A stretch of 64,000 bases of DNA from assembly GCA_934130175.1 (NCBI GenBank), contig CAKOXP010000007.1, positions 1 through 64,000 of the forward strand. The letters run 5' to 3'. Under the pieces are notes generated by a model, which saw nothing but the letters and a program-made list of their open reading frames with translations, was not told where the DNA came from and searched no databases. This document shows, piece by piece, positions 37,116 to 45,601 of the stretch; the first letter of the stretch is position 1; each line of letters opens with the position of its first letter. A program made the translations under genes and the position numbers. Origin of the DNA: an uncultured Bacilli bacterium (lineage in GTDB: Bacteria > Bacillota_I > Bacilli_A > RF39 > UBA660).

Positions 37116-37967
37116 CTACCTCCTAATTAAACATCTTATATACAAAATAAATAAATAAAATTTATCTGTTAAGTATAAAAGTGCCATTTGTATAAAATTT
37201 CCTTTTAGATAGTTTTTTACAAAATATCTTTGACTCGATTTTAATATTCGATGTTTTCCTACCCTTTTTATACTTTTATCAATAGATACTGAATGATCAT
37301 GAATTATTTCTACTTTATTATTAATAGCTTCATGTTTTTTACTTTCAATAACTTTTTTAGCAAAAATTTGTTCTTCATAATATAAAAATGTATTTTCATC
37401 AAAAAAGTCTACACTTTTTAAAAAGATAGAATCTACCATAAAGAAACATCCTGATACTACATCTACTATAGAGATATCATCTTTATAATGTTCTTCTTTA
37501 TAAAGTAATTTTTTCTTCTTAAAGTATCTACTGATCAAGGGAAGATTAAATAAAATTTCACTATTTGCACTAGGCATCCTCCAGCCTCTATTTAGATTCC
37601 CATGCTCATTTATAACTGGGCCTACTACAACTATATCTTCCTTAAGTGTTGATGAAAGTAGCTTAATATATTTCTCATCTTTAATTATGATATCAGAGTT
37701 AGAGAAAATTATATTGGCATCACCTATTTTTTTAATTAAATATTTTGCTCCAGCGTTAAGTCCTGCTGAAAAATGCCTACTACTATTTTTAATTATAGAG
37801 ATTTTTTTGTCTTTAAACTTCTGAAGGTCTTTAAATGAAGAATCAGTTGAATTGTTATCTACAACAACTATATGATCTATACATTTATAGTCTTTAATAT
37901 TTTCAAGTAGTCTTTTAGTCATCTTATAATCATTGTAATTAACTATTACAAAACCTATTTTCTTCAC
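37116..37967 (-). CDS. GT2 glycosyltransferase, probable rhamnosyltransferase
   Basis: The product has 283 residues. It begins KIGFVIVNYNDYKMTKRLL with VVDNNSTDSS, IFSNSDIII and the VVSGCFFMVDSIFL then FFDENTFLYYEE motifs, the pattern of WbbL-type rhamnosyltransferases. Located between the Wzy-like gene and rfbA, which supports dTDP-rhamnose as donor. The start is GTG; no in-frame ATG precedes it and the Shine-Dalgarno sequence (AAAGAAGTGAT) is weak. Confidence 0.88.
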   Translation of the reverse strand: MKKIGFVIVNYNDYKMTKRLLENIKDYKCIDHIVVVDNNSTDSSFKDLQKFKDKKISIIKNSSRHFSAGLNAGAKYLIKKIGDANIIFSNSDIIIKDEKYIKLLSSTLKEDIVVVGPVINEHGNLNRGWRMPSANSEILFNLPLISRYFKKKKLLYKEEHYKDDISIVDVVSGCFFMVDSIFLKSVDFFDENTFLYYEEQIFAKKVIESKKHEAINNKVEIIHDHSVSIDKSIKRVGKHRILKSSQRYFVKNYLKGNFIQMALLYLTDKFYLFILYIRCLIRR

Positions 37968-37994
37968 TCTATCACTTCTTTCATCATAATTTTA

Positions 37995-39260
37995 TTATAT
38001 AGCTTTTTTCTTATTTAAACAACTCTTTTTGAGGTTTAGGAGTATAACACATACAAAAATACTAACTGCTGGAGCAGTAATAATATGTCCTGAAAACAAA
38101 GAAAGGACAATAATTAGAAAAACACTTAAGATAAGCATAATATTCTCATAATTAAGAATAATTTTATTTCTAAAAATATCTACTAAAATATAAATATAAC
38201 AACTGAAGAAAATGATAAATCCTAGTATTCCTTGACTATAATAAATATCATAATAATCCATTTCTATTTGTTTTAGTTTCTTATTACTATTTTTTTCTAA
38301 ATAACCTATACCCATTAGTTTTTGATAAGAACTTGATCTTTTATAAAGTTTCTTTGTTTTTTTCTCAAAAGAAAGTCTTTGACTAAAGATAAAATGATCG
38401 ATTAATTTTTCATCTTTAAAAACATCTACTATATTATCTACTTTTAAAAATTTTAGATGAGTCTTAATATTTTTATAAAAATTAGTTTTTGGAATAATTA
38501 AAACAATCAAAAAACTAACAATTATGAAAATAGTTATTAGAGAAAAAACTGCTTTATATTTTTTTGTTTTGATGAGTTTTACTATAATATAGATAAGTGC
38601 TGTTAAGATAGATATTATTAATGAAAGTAACGGTGTTTTAGTACCTACCATTAAAATAACTACTCCATAAATAAATGAAAATATTACTTTTAATATTAAG
38701 TGTTTTTTTGAATTATAAATTATAAATATAATTGGGGTTAAAATTGAAATAATTCCACTTATTTCATTAGCTGAATTAAAAAAACCTAGTGTTCCCTTTT
38801 TAGTTATTTCATAAGTTTTATACCCAGTATTTGTTATATATGGAATAAAAATTAGTAATATATATATAACAAGTGTTGAAAATAAAATCTTATTTGAAAT
38901 ATTAATATCATCTTTTATTTGATAGAAAGAAAGTAAAAGAATTGGAAAGTAAAATACTCTAATGAATCCCTGGATTTCACCTAATAGAAAAACGTTTTTA
39001 TTATAAAGATAAAATCCTAATAGATAAAAACAAAAATAGATAAAAATAATTCCATAATATAATAATAGTTTCTTCTTTTTATAGACAAATATAAGTGTGT
39101 ACATGATAAATATCAAAAACAAAATTCTTACAATAATACCAACTGTTATTTGACTTTTTAATAAATGAATCCCTACTCCTGTTATTAAATCTAAAACTGG
39201 TTGAAGAAGTATAAAGATACAAAGTATTAAATTAATGTTTTTCTTAATAAAATTATTCAT
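37995..39260 (-). CDS. O-antigen polymerase/ligase-like membrane protein
   Basis: The product has 421 residues from the ATG at 39260 with AGGAGA upstream. The ATG at 39290 overlaps the promoter -10 sequence and cannot be the start of the main transcript. There are about eleven membrane segments and one longer outer loop near residues 270-330 (YQKLMGIGYL) as in Wzy/WaaL proteins. KTPLLSLIISILTALIYIIV is the typical conserved stretch before that loop. It likely polymerises or ligates lipid-linked repeats outside the membrane, so the locus carries both a Wzy-like and an ABC export route. Confidence 0.85.
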   Translation of the reverse strand: MNNFIKKNINLILCIFILLQPVLDLITGVGIHLLKSQITVGIIVRILFLIFIMYTLIFVYKKKKLLLYYGIIFIYFCFYLLGFYLYNKNVFLLGEIQGFIRVFYFPILLLSFYQIKDDINISNKILFSTLVIYILLIFIPYITNTGYKTYEITKKGTLGFFNSANEISGIISILTPIIFIIYNSKKHLILKVIFSFIYGVVILMVGTKTPLLSLIISILTALIYIIVKLIKTKKYKAVFSLITIFIIVSFLIVLIIPKTNFYKNIKTHLKFLKVDNIVDVFKDEKLIDHFIFSQRLSFEKKTKKLYKRSSSYQKLMGIGYLEKNSNKKLKQIEMDYYDIYYSQGILGFIIFFSCYIYILVDIFRNKIILNYENIMLILSVFLIIVLSLFSGHIITAPAVSIFVCVILLNLKKSCLNKKKAI

Positions 39261-39288
39261 AGTTTTATCTCCTATATTTATTTTTTTC

Positions 39289-39318
39289 ATTATAACATGA
39301 TTTATCTAATTAAGTCTA
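39289..39318 (-). promoter_or_regulatory. Promoter of the Wzy-rhamnose operon
   Basis: TAGACT (39313-39318), an 18-base spacer and TATAAT (39289-39294) with TG upstream. It lies 29 bases before the ATG at 39260 and starts the polysaccharide locus. Confidence 0.7.
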
Positions 39319-39406
39319 TTTTTACTTGTTTTTAAGTTTACAAACCACTGGACATAACTTAACAGTTTATTTACATGTAAAGATTTATATTTTTTCATCT
39401 TTATTA

Positions 39407-39412
39407 TATAAT
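39407..39412 (+). promoter_or_regulatory. Possible -10 element of the PASTA protein gene
   Basis: TATAAT 20 bases before the ATG at 39433. The -35 region (about 39384) is weak. Confidence 0.45.
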
Positions 39413-39432
39413 TAAGTAAAGGTAGTGATTGA

Positions 39433-41268
39433 ATGAAGAAAAAATCAAATATATTTTTAAATATACTTTTAGGAATTGTCTTAACATCAAGTATTTCTTA
39501 TTTTATAATTACTCTTCTTAATAGAGAAAACAGTGTTAATTTTATAATATCTTTAATTAGTAGCTTATTGCTTTTTATATTTACTTGTTTCTTTGTTATA
39601 ACAGAATCAACTAATCCAACCAAGAAAAAAGCAAAAATTTATGGAAGTGTATTTTTATTTTTATTATATTTGGCTTTTGTAATAACTAATTCTCTAAATC
39701 TATTACCTACTAGTAAATTAGGTACGGTAGAAGATTTTACGAATAAGAGTTTAACCGAGGTTATTAAATGGAGTGAAAAAAATCATATTGAAATTGATCA
39801 AGTATATGAGTACAGTGATTTAGTAGATGAATATCACATAATTAGTCAAAGTAAAAATAGTAATACAACTCTTAAAAATCTAAAAAAATTAACTGTTGTA
39901 GTTTCAGAAGGTCCTAACCCTTACAAAGAAGTTATTGTTCCAAATATGAATACTTGGACTTCTAAGAAAGTATTAGAATTTATTGAAAAAAATAATTTAA
40001 GTAATGTTGATATTTCTTTCGTGGAATCTGATAAGATTAAGAACACTTTAATAGAACAAAGTACTAGTGGTACTATGAAAAGATGTGACGAATTAAAACT
40101 TACTTTTTCTTCTGGAGATAATGAGAAAGAAGATGTTACTCTTATAGACTTAAGTAATAAAACAAAATTAGAAGCTATTTTCTTTTTAAAGGAAAATGGA
40201 ATTGATTATGACTTAGAATCTGACTTTTCTAGTAGTATCAAAAGAGAGAAAGTAATAAAAACAGATCCAAAGGAAGGCACTGTTTTCAAAAAAGATGATG
40301 AAAATAGGCACTTAAAACTAATTATTAGTAAAGGTGGAAAAATAAAAGTTCCGGATTTAAAAAATTATAGTATGTCTAAAATAACTGAATGGGTTATTAA
40401 GAATAAATTAAGATTAGAATTTACTGATAAGTATGATGATAATATAAAAGAAAATAAAGTTATTTCTGCTAACTACAATAAAGGTGATGTAATTGAAGAA
40501 AAAACGACTATTAAAATTGTTATTTCAAAAGGTAAATTATTAATGCAAAGCTTTGACTCTTTAGATGAATTTAAGGACTGGGCAAATAAATATGGGGTTA
40601 ATTATGAAGAAAAGTATGTTTTCAATAGTGAAGTTGAAAGTGGTAAAGTAATTTCCTATTCTCATAAAAAAGGAGATACTATTAAAAATGATGATACAGT
40701 TATAGTTACTATTTCTCAAGGTGAAAAAACAACAGTTCCTAATGTTGTTGGAAAAAGCAAAGAAGACGCTATTAAATTACTTGAAAAAGCAAAGCTTAAA
40801 TATAATTTTGTATATGAAGCTAGTACTAAAGATAAAAATATTGTTTTAAAACAATCACTTTCTGCTAACAGTGAAATCAGTAAGAATACAACTATTACGA
40901 TTACTTTAAGCAATGGTAAGAAGCCAACAACAACTACAAATAATTCTAATAGTAATAGAAATAATTCAAATAATAATACCAATAATGGTGGTAATAGTAA
41001 TAACAATAATAGTGGTAATACCACTCCTTCTACTCCTACTTGTGATAAATCAATAACTGAAAAGGTATTTATTTATGATGAATTACTAGCTGATTCAGCA
41101 TCTGCTACTTGTGGTAACATTAAGAAAGCTTATCCTAATTTGAAATTTAGTTGTTCTTATAAAACTGGTACTGGAATGTCTTCTGGATTGTTAATTAACT
41201 CTTCTAGTATTGATAATCATAGTTTTAACAGATGTGACACTATTAGTTTGGAGATTAGTCAAAATTAG
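39433..41268 (+). CDS. PASTA-repeat membrane protein without a kinase domain
   Basis: The product has 611 residues. Three membrane segments (6-28, 35-57, 67-88) are followed by six PASTA-type repeats at about 97-158, 167-228, 235-300, 304-367, 370-430 and 433-495; the last has the classic VPNVVGKSKEDAIKLLEKAKL motif. A linker rich in Asn, Ser and Thr (about 500-535) leads to a C-terminal domain with four cysteines (about 537-611). PASTA domains bind peptidoglycan or lipid II and normally sit behind a Ser/Thr kinase or penicillin-binding protein; neither is present. It may be a wall sensor or scaffold. Start ATG with AAAGG upstream; ends at a terminator. Confidence 0.88.
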   Translation: MKKKSNIFLNILLGIVLTSSISYFIITLLNRENSVNFIISLISSLLLFIFTCFFVITESTNPTKKKAKIYGSVFLFLLYLAFVITNSLNLLPTSKLGTVEDFTNKSLTEVIKWSEKNHIEIDQVYEYSDLVDEYHIISQSKNSNTTLKNLKKLTVVVSEGPNPYKEVIVPNMNTWTSKKVLEFIEKNNLSNVDISFVESDKIKNTLIEQSTSGTMKRCDELKLTFSSGDNEKEDVTLIDLSNKTKLEAIFFLKENGIDYDLESDFSSSIKREKVIKTDPKEGTVFKKDDENRHLKLIISKGGKIKVPDLKNYSMSKITEWVIKNKLRLEFTDKYDDNIKENKVISANYNKGDVIEEKTTIKIVISKGKLLMQSFDSLDEFKDWANKYGVNYEEKYVFNSEVESGKVISYSHKKGDTIKNDDTVIVTISQGEKTTVPNVVGKSKEDAIKLLEKAKLKYNFVYEASTKDKNIVLKQSLSANSEISKNTTITITLSNGKKPTTTTNNSNSNRNNSNNNTNNGGNSNNNNSGNTTPSTPTCDKSITEKVFIYDELLADSASATCGNIKKAYPNLKFSCSYKTGTGMSSGLLINSSSIDNHSFNRCDTISLEISQN

Positions 41269-41273
41269 AAATG

Positions 41274-41303
41274 AAACTACTGATAAAAAATCGGTAGTTT
41301 TTA
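41274..41303 (+). terminator. Terminator of the PASTA protein gene
   Basis: A 9-bp stem ACTACTGAT / ATCGGTAGT (one G-T pair) with a five-base A loop, then a T-run. Confidence 0.85.
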
Positions 41304-41374
41304 TTTTGATATTAGGTTGATATTATCTTTTTATTTTACATTTTTGCATACTTTATTATAGGAGGAAAGGTAAA

Positions 41375-42160
41375 ATGAATAACTGTAAAGATAACAAACC
41401 TTGTTTTAAGTATCCAAAAACGATAATATGTATAGGACCTACAGGAAGTTCAGATACTATAATGGTTAACTCTACAACAACAGTAGAGCCTTGTGACGAA
41501 GCAAAGGTTATTGATACAAAAATCGGAAACACTCATAAACTAGATTTTGTTATTCCTAGAGGATATGATGGTGCGGTTGGTCCAACTGGACCTATTGGGC
41601 CTCAAGGAATTCAAGGAGAACAAGGACCGATTGGTCCAACTGGGCCTGTTAATACATCTATTTTTGCTGCTTACTTAGTAACATTTAATAATGGAACTAC
41701 CACAGAAGAAGGAATTACAGTACTAGATGGGGATAGACTTCCGATAGATAGATCAGAAATTGATGTAAGTAATTTAGTGACTTTAGATACTGACGAAGAA
41801 ACTATTAAATTTAATAAAGCTGGATATTATAAAATATCTTTTACAATATCTGCAAGTATCGATGAAGAAGCTGTATTTGATCCAAAGAAAGATTTTGTTG
41901 CCTTAGGTTTTAGAAAGATAGATACTGATAATATTTATATTGGTACAAGTAAATGGATATATGATGGAAGACCAACACAACTAGTGGGACAAGGAATTAT
42001 TGTTGTTGAAGATACTAATAATCTATATGAACTTGTTAACGTAAGTAAAAGGGATATTAAATTAGTTGCTCCAGAAATTGAAAATTTAGGAACAAAATCA
42101 TATTTTACAAATACTATAGTAAATATAGTTATCGAATACCTAGGTCGTATGGGTGCATAA
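41375..42160 (+). CDS. Collagen-like protein of BclA (exosporium) type
   Basis: The product has 261 residues without a signal peptide. Residues 63-92 are ten consecutive Gly-X-Y triplets (GPTGPIGPQG and similar). An N-terminal part with KLDFVIPRG precedes them, and residues about 95-261 form a beta-sandwich-like C-terminal domain of the BclA/C1q type ending FTNTIVNIVIEYLG. In Bacillus and Clostridium spores such proteins form hair-like filaments on the exosporium; lack of a signal peptide fits mother-cell assembly. The short collagen stalk is unusual. Start ATG with AGGAGG upstream. No SigA promoter is evident; CATACTTTA at 41347-41355 could be a sporulation -10. Confidence 0.88.
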   Translation: MNNCKDNKPCFKYPKTIICIGPTGSSDTIMVNSTTTVEPCDEAKVIDTKIGNTHKLDFVIPRGYDGAVGPTGPIGPQGIQGEQGPIGPTGPVNTSIFAAYLVTFNNGTTTEEGITVLDGDRLPIDRSEIDVSNLVTLDTDEETIKFNKAGYYKISFTISASIDEEAVFDPKKDFVALGFRKIDTDNIYIGTSKWIYDGRPTQLVGQGIIVVEDTNNLYELVNVSKRDIKLVAPEIENLGTKSYFTNTIVNIVIEYLGRMGA

Positions 42161-42187
42161 AAAAAATCTCAAATTGAGATTTTTTTA
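42161..42187. terminator. Bidirectional terminator between converging genes
   Basis: A 9-bp stem AAATCTCAA / TTGAGATTT (42164-42182) with T-runs on both sides in the respective direction, between the collagen-like gene and the gene ending at 42215. Confidence 0.85.
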
Positions 42188-42214
42188 TTTACTGATTTTT
42201 TTGGCTTATTCTTC

Positions 42215-42844
42215 TTATTTTAAAATTGAAAAAAGAATAATAGTAATAAGTATTATTACTATAACACCAATAGTTAATATAATTGCAAGATAATTACTAA
42301 TTCCATCAGTATTAAGAATTTTTTTATCTATTACTTCAGTATTTTCACCAGTGGAAATCATTTTTTTAATTTTGTTTGAAAGTTCTATATCAATACCAAT
42401 TAAAATTAAACTATCATTCATATTATTTTTTATAATAAAGTTAGCTTTATTTTCATCAAGTAATTCTACAGATGAACTTATAATTTTGTTTTCTCTATCA
42501 TAATCTTTTATCATTGGAAGTAAAAAACTATCAATAAAGTTATTGTTATAATCAAAGGTTCTTTCTTTTCTTGATTGTTCTTTTCCATTTAAATCTCTAA
42601 CTATAAAGTTATGGATACATTTATTATTTATTACAGAAAAAGTTGAAATAATAGAATTATTAGAAGTAGTCATCTTATAACCAGATACAAGCTCATTTCT
42701 ATAGTCATTATAATCTATTGAAACGGCCTCTACTCGACCATTTTCATCTACGGCTATAGTTTCTATTTGAGGTTGCTCAATACTTTCTGTAACAAAACTA
42801 CGATTATTAACATTCATATCATCTAACTTTTCTGTTTCTTTCAT
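42215..42844 (-). CDS. Tail-anchored protein of unknown function
   Basis: The product has 209 residues. A hydrophilic cytosolic part is followed by one membrane segment at the very C-terminus (about 186-207, LAIILTIGVIVIILITIILF). No signal peptide. I recognise no family. Start ATG with GGAGAAG upstream. It is the last of three leftward genes (43740, 42857, 42215) spaced 12-13 bases apart and probably one operon. The membrane tail suggests that it recruits the acidic partner protein to the membrane, an inference from the operon only. Confidence 0.78.
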   Translation of the reverse strand: MKETEKLDDMNVNNRSFVTESIEQPQIETIAVDENGRVEAVSIDYNDYRNELVSGYKMTTSNNSIISTFSVINNKCIHNFIVRDLNGKEQSRKERTFDYNNNFIDSFLLPMIKDYDRENKIISSSVELLDENKANFIIKNNMNDSLILIGIDIELSNKIKKMISTGENTEVIDKKILNTDGISNYLAIILTIGVIVIILITIILFSILK

Positions 42845-42856
42845 AAGCTTCTCCTA

Positions 42857-43726
42857 TTATATATTTATATCCACTTTAGCTTTTTCTAATTCTTTTTTCT
42901 GGTTTTCTCTTTGTCTTTTTTTTGCCTCATTAATTCTGTAAGTTTTAGCCTCTCTTATAACACCTTCTTGACGATGCTTAGATAAAGCAAGTTTCATATA
43001 TTGATCACTTCTTACAATGATACCTCTTGGCTTTTCTTCATCTTCTTTTATTATCTTTGAATTAAAATCATCTAAAATATTTTCATTTTCATCATTTTCT
43101 TCTTCATCATTTTGATTAGAACTAGACTCTAAATCATTGATTTCTTCTTCATTAAAATCTTCATCTAGAGTATTTGATTCTAAATCTAGGTTACTATCAT
43201 CATCTGAAGTATCTGATAATTGAAGTTGATTGTCATTATCTCTAGTTAAAACACCGTTTGCCTTAAGCTTATCAAATAATTTTACAGGTACATAAGCAAA
43301 ATTAACTCTTTTTTTATCACAATCCAAATAATATTTTTCTAAATTTGGAGTATCATCTACATTTTCAGAGTTATTCTCGGTATTTTCTTCATTAGTTTCT
43401 GTAGATTCATCTTCTTTTATACTATCAGATTTTTTATTTTCAACTAAATTTAGAATTTTGCTTTCTTCTTCTAATTCTGGAAGCTTAGGATTACTAAGTT
43501 TTACTATATCTAAATCTTCATCTTTTATATCACTAATATATAAAGACTCTATTTCATCTAATAACATTAAAGCAATATCTTTCATTTCTATAAACTTATT
43601 TAAGTGTTCATTTCTTTTACTTTCATCTTGTTCTAGACCAATAATCTGTTCCTGGTTTTCATATATATCAAATAAATTAGCTTTAATCCCATTTAAGGAA
43701 CTCTTATAATCAAATATATTACTCAT
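42857..43726 (-). CDS. Highly acidic cytosolic protein, unknown function
   Basis: The product has 289 residues. The N-terminal 70 residues are helical; a central block (about 80-215) is very rich in Asp, Glu, Asn and Ser and looks disordered; the C-terminal part is basic and helical (about 250-285, KRQRENQKKELEKAKV). A short ordered stretch in the middle, RVNFAYVPVKLFDKLKANGVL, may be a folding core. No known domain. Start ATG with AGGAA upstream. Middle gene of the DUF1292 operon. Confidence 0.78.
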   Translation of the reverse strand: MSNIFDYKSSLNGIKANLFDIYENQEQIIGLEQDESKRNEHLNKFIEMKDIALMLLDEIESLYISDIKDEDLDIVKLSNPKLPELEEESKILNLVENKKSDSIKEDESTETNEENTENNSENVDDTPNLEKYYLDCDKKRVNFAYVPVKLFDKLKANGVLTRDNDNQLQLSDTSDDDSNLDLESNTLDEDFNEEEINDLESSSNQNDEEENDENENILDDFNSKIIKEDEEKPRGIIVRSDQYMKLALSKHRQEGVIREAKTYRINEAKKRQRENQKKELEKAKVDINI

Positions 43727-43739
43727 TATAAATTCCTAC

Positions 43740-44000
43740 TTAAGCATTAGCTATTTCTTTTAATAGTCTTTGAACATCTTTCCACTCTGTATCGTCAACT
43801 ATTTCTTCTAATTTTAAATTTTCTTCATCTTCTTTTATTTTTGATATATAAATAATAACATCTCCATTAGGTTGAGTTTCCCCTTTGGTATAAACAAGAT
43901 ATTGATTCATGCTATCTTTACTATTTAGATAAGTAACTATTTCCACTTCCTCTTCAGTATTATCCTTATTAACTATAATAACTTTTTCGCTACCATCCAT
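43740..44000 (-). CDS. DUF1292 family protein (YrzB-like)
   Basis: The product has 86 residues. The pattern EKVIIVNKDNTEEEVEIVTYL, QYLVYTKGE, DVIIYISKI and DTEWKDVQRLLKEI matches the DUF1292 family of small acidic Firmicutes proteins, whose function is unknown. Start ATG with GAGGGTGA upstream. First gene of a three-gene operon; in Bacilli DUF1292 genes usually lie near alaS or ruvX, so this position is different. Confidence 0.88.
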   Translation of the reverse strand: MDGSEKVIIVNKDNTEEEVEIVTYLNSKDSMNQYLVYTKGETQPNGDVIIYISKIKEDEENLKLEEIVDDTEWKDVQRLLKEIANA

Positions 44001-44075
44001 CTATTTCACCCTCTATTCTATAATATATATTATATAATATTTTTAATAATATTTCTATAGTTTTTCAAACTAAAA

Positions 44076-44096
44076 GAAAAAAACTAGTTACTAGTT
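44076..44096 (-). terminator. Terminator of the GGDEF protein gene
   Basis: The stem AACTAG / CTAGTT with a three-base loop is followed by a T-run on the minus strand; the stop codon at 44084 is inside the stem. Confidence 0.75.
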
Positions 44097-44881
44097 CTAT
44101 TTCTTTTCCTTTGATATAGACAGTTATCTGCCTTTTTACTTAATACTTTTCTTATTTCAGTACTGTTTTTACTCTTATCTTCATTATCTAAAAAATGACT
44201 ATAGCCAATACTTATAGATACAGATACATTTTTGTCTTCATATGAAAAACAGCTGTTGCTAATTTTTGAAGATATTTCTTCCATTTTTTGTTTTGTTTCC
44301 TCTAAAGTTACATTTTTAAGAAGAATTAGAAATTCATCTCTACCAAATCTTAATATTATATCACTAGATCTTGTATCAAAGATATCATCAGATTGTTTAG
44401 TCGAACTAAGTATAATTTTACTTATTAGTTTTAATACTAAATCTCCACAGTTATGTCCAAAATTATCATTGATTTCCTTAAAATTATCTACGTCTGCCGC
44501 AAGTAGGCTAAAACTTTGATTTTCTAAGATAGCATAATCAATATAATCTTCCATTAGTTTTGATGCTTCATTTCTATCTTTGATAAGTCCTGTCAATGAA
44601 TCCCTTTTTAAATAATATAATTCTTTTTGAAATTCAGTAATATCTACTAAATACTCAACATCTATACCATTAACTACTCTTTTAATCAGTTTATACCATG
44701 TTTTACTTGGTTTATGATAATACCTATTTTTATCTCTAATACTACTATTTATTATTTGACTATATATAGGAATTACTTCTTCATTATTAGTTTCTAATAT
44801 TTGTCCTCTACTGTCTTTTTCTATGTAAATGATATTTTCTGATTTAAAAAATTCATCTAATATAGTTTCCTTTTTTTGCAT
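44084..44881 (-). CDS. PAS-like/GGDEF protein with degenerate GRDEF active site
   Basis: The product has 265 residues. Residues about 1-85 look like a small PAS-type sensor domain and residues about 92-262 are a GGDEF domain: RDSLTGLIKDRN, LLAADVDNFKEINDNFGH, and RFGRDEF at 178-184. The signature is GRDEF instead of GGDEF, changing a glycine that contacts GTP. The inhibitory I-site RSSD (171-174) is in the exact position, five residues before the signature. It could be a weak diguanylate cyclase or a c-di-GMP receptor that has lost synthesis. Start ATG with AGGAG upstream; the (p)ppGpp synthetase gene lies just upstream. Confidence 0.88.
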   Translation of the reverse strand: MQKKETILDEFFKSENIIYIEKDSRGQILETNNEEVIPIYSQIINSSIRDKNRYYHKPSKTWYKLIKRVVNGIDVEYLVDITEFQKELYYLKRDSLTGLIKDRNEASKLMEDYIDYAILENQSFSLLAADVDNFKEINDNFGHNCGDLVLKLISKIILSSTKQSDDIFDTRSSDIILRFGRDEFLILLKNVTLEETKQKMEEISSKISNSCFSYEDKNVSVSISIGYSHFLDNEDKSKNSTEIRKVLSKKADNCLYQRKRNRTSN

Positions 44882-44906
44882 ACAACCTTACTCCTCTTGA
44901 ATTTTT

Positions 44907-45521
44907 TTATATAAGTTTTTGTTTTAAGGCTTCCATCTTAACATCTAGATCTCTAATAACTTGAGAACAGCTGTAAACTTCATCAATGATATTTTCTGGA
45001 ATATCTTTCTTTTTCTTATAACGCAACTTATGATCTAGACTAGCCCAAAAATCCATAGCAATCGTTCTTATTTGAATTTCGGCCTCAATATATTCTACTC
45101 TCTCTTGAAGACGTAGTGGAACCAAAACATTCATATGATAACTAATATATCCAGAATCTTTTGGATTAGTAATATAATCCGTTTCTTCCTTGATTTTAAA
45201 TAATTTTGAAGTTTTTAAAACATTGACTATAGACTTTACATCAGATAAAAAAGAACAAACAATACGTATTCCAACCATATCATGAACATGATTAACTAAA
45301 TTATCTGTAGTTAATTCATATCCCCTTTTTTCCAACTTTTTAATTACACTTTCACTAGACTTTATACGTGATTTAATATGCTCAACAGGATTATAATTAT
45401 GTTTAAATTCATAATCTTTTAACAAAACTTTTAATTCTGTTTCTAGTATTTCTTTAGCAAAATCATACTTTAATAAAACCGCATCAATATTATCATTATC
45501 CTTAAATTTTTGATAATCCAT
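44907..45521 (-). CDS. Small alarmone synthetase, (p)ppGpp synthetase of RelQ/RelP type
   Basis: The product has 204 residues from the ATG at 45521; the TTG at 45530 abuts the AAGGA binding site and is rejected. It is a stand-alone RelA/SpoT synthetase domain: RIKSSESVIKKLEKRGYEL, HDMVGIRIVCSFLSDV, the substrate loop GYISYHMNVLVP and the catalytic region EAEIQIRTIAMDFWASLDHKLRYK with the conserved Glu and Gln. No hydrolase domain. It makes pppGpp or ppGpp from GTP or GDP and ATP and slows growth under stress. Confidence 0.93.
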   Translation of the reverse strand: MDYQKFKDNDNIDAVLLKYDFAKEILETELKVLLKDYEFKHNYNPVEHIKSRIKSSESVIKKLEKRGYELTTDNLVNHVHDMVGIRIVCSFLSDVKSIVNVLKTSKLFKIKEETDYITNPKDSGYISYHMNVLVPLRLQERVEYIEAEIQIRTIAMDFWASLDHKLRYKKKKDIPENIIDEVYSCSQVIRDLDVKMEALKQKLI

Positions 45522-45601
45522 ATAAAACAATTCCTTTCTTCAAAGTAGAACAAAAAAGACCAAGTATTAACCTGACTTTTACTACTACTTAATATTATAT
45601 G

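Noticed and set aside
39260..39290. ATG at 39290 as the start of the Wzy-like protein
   Set aside because: It overlaps the TATAAT of the promoter, while the ATG at 39260 has AGGAGA at proper distance.
40716..41024. Minus-strand 102-codon frame rich in Leu and Val
   Set aside because: It is the complement of the Asn/Thr/Ser-rich linker and last PASTA repeat of the plus-strand gene; no start signal.
41347..41355. Sigma-K promoter upstream of the collagen-like gene (CATACTTTA)
   Set aside because: The -10 pattern fits, but no AC-type -35 was found at the right distance and such AT-rich words are common here; kept only as a remark in the gene entry.
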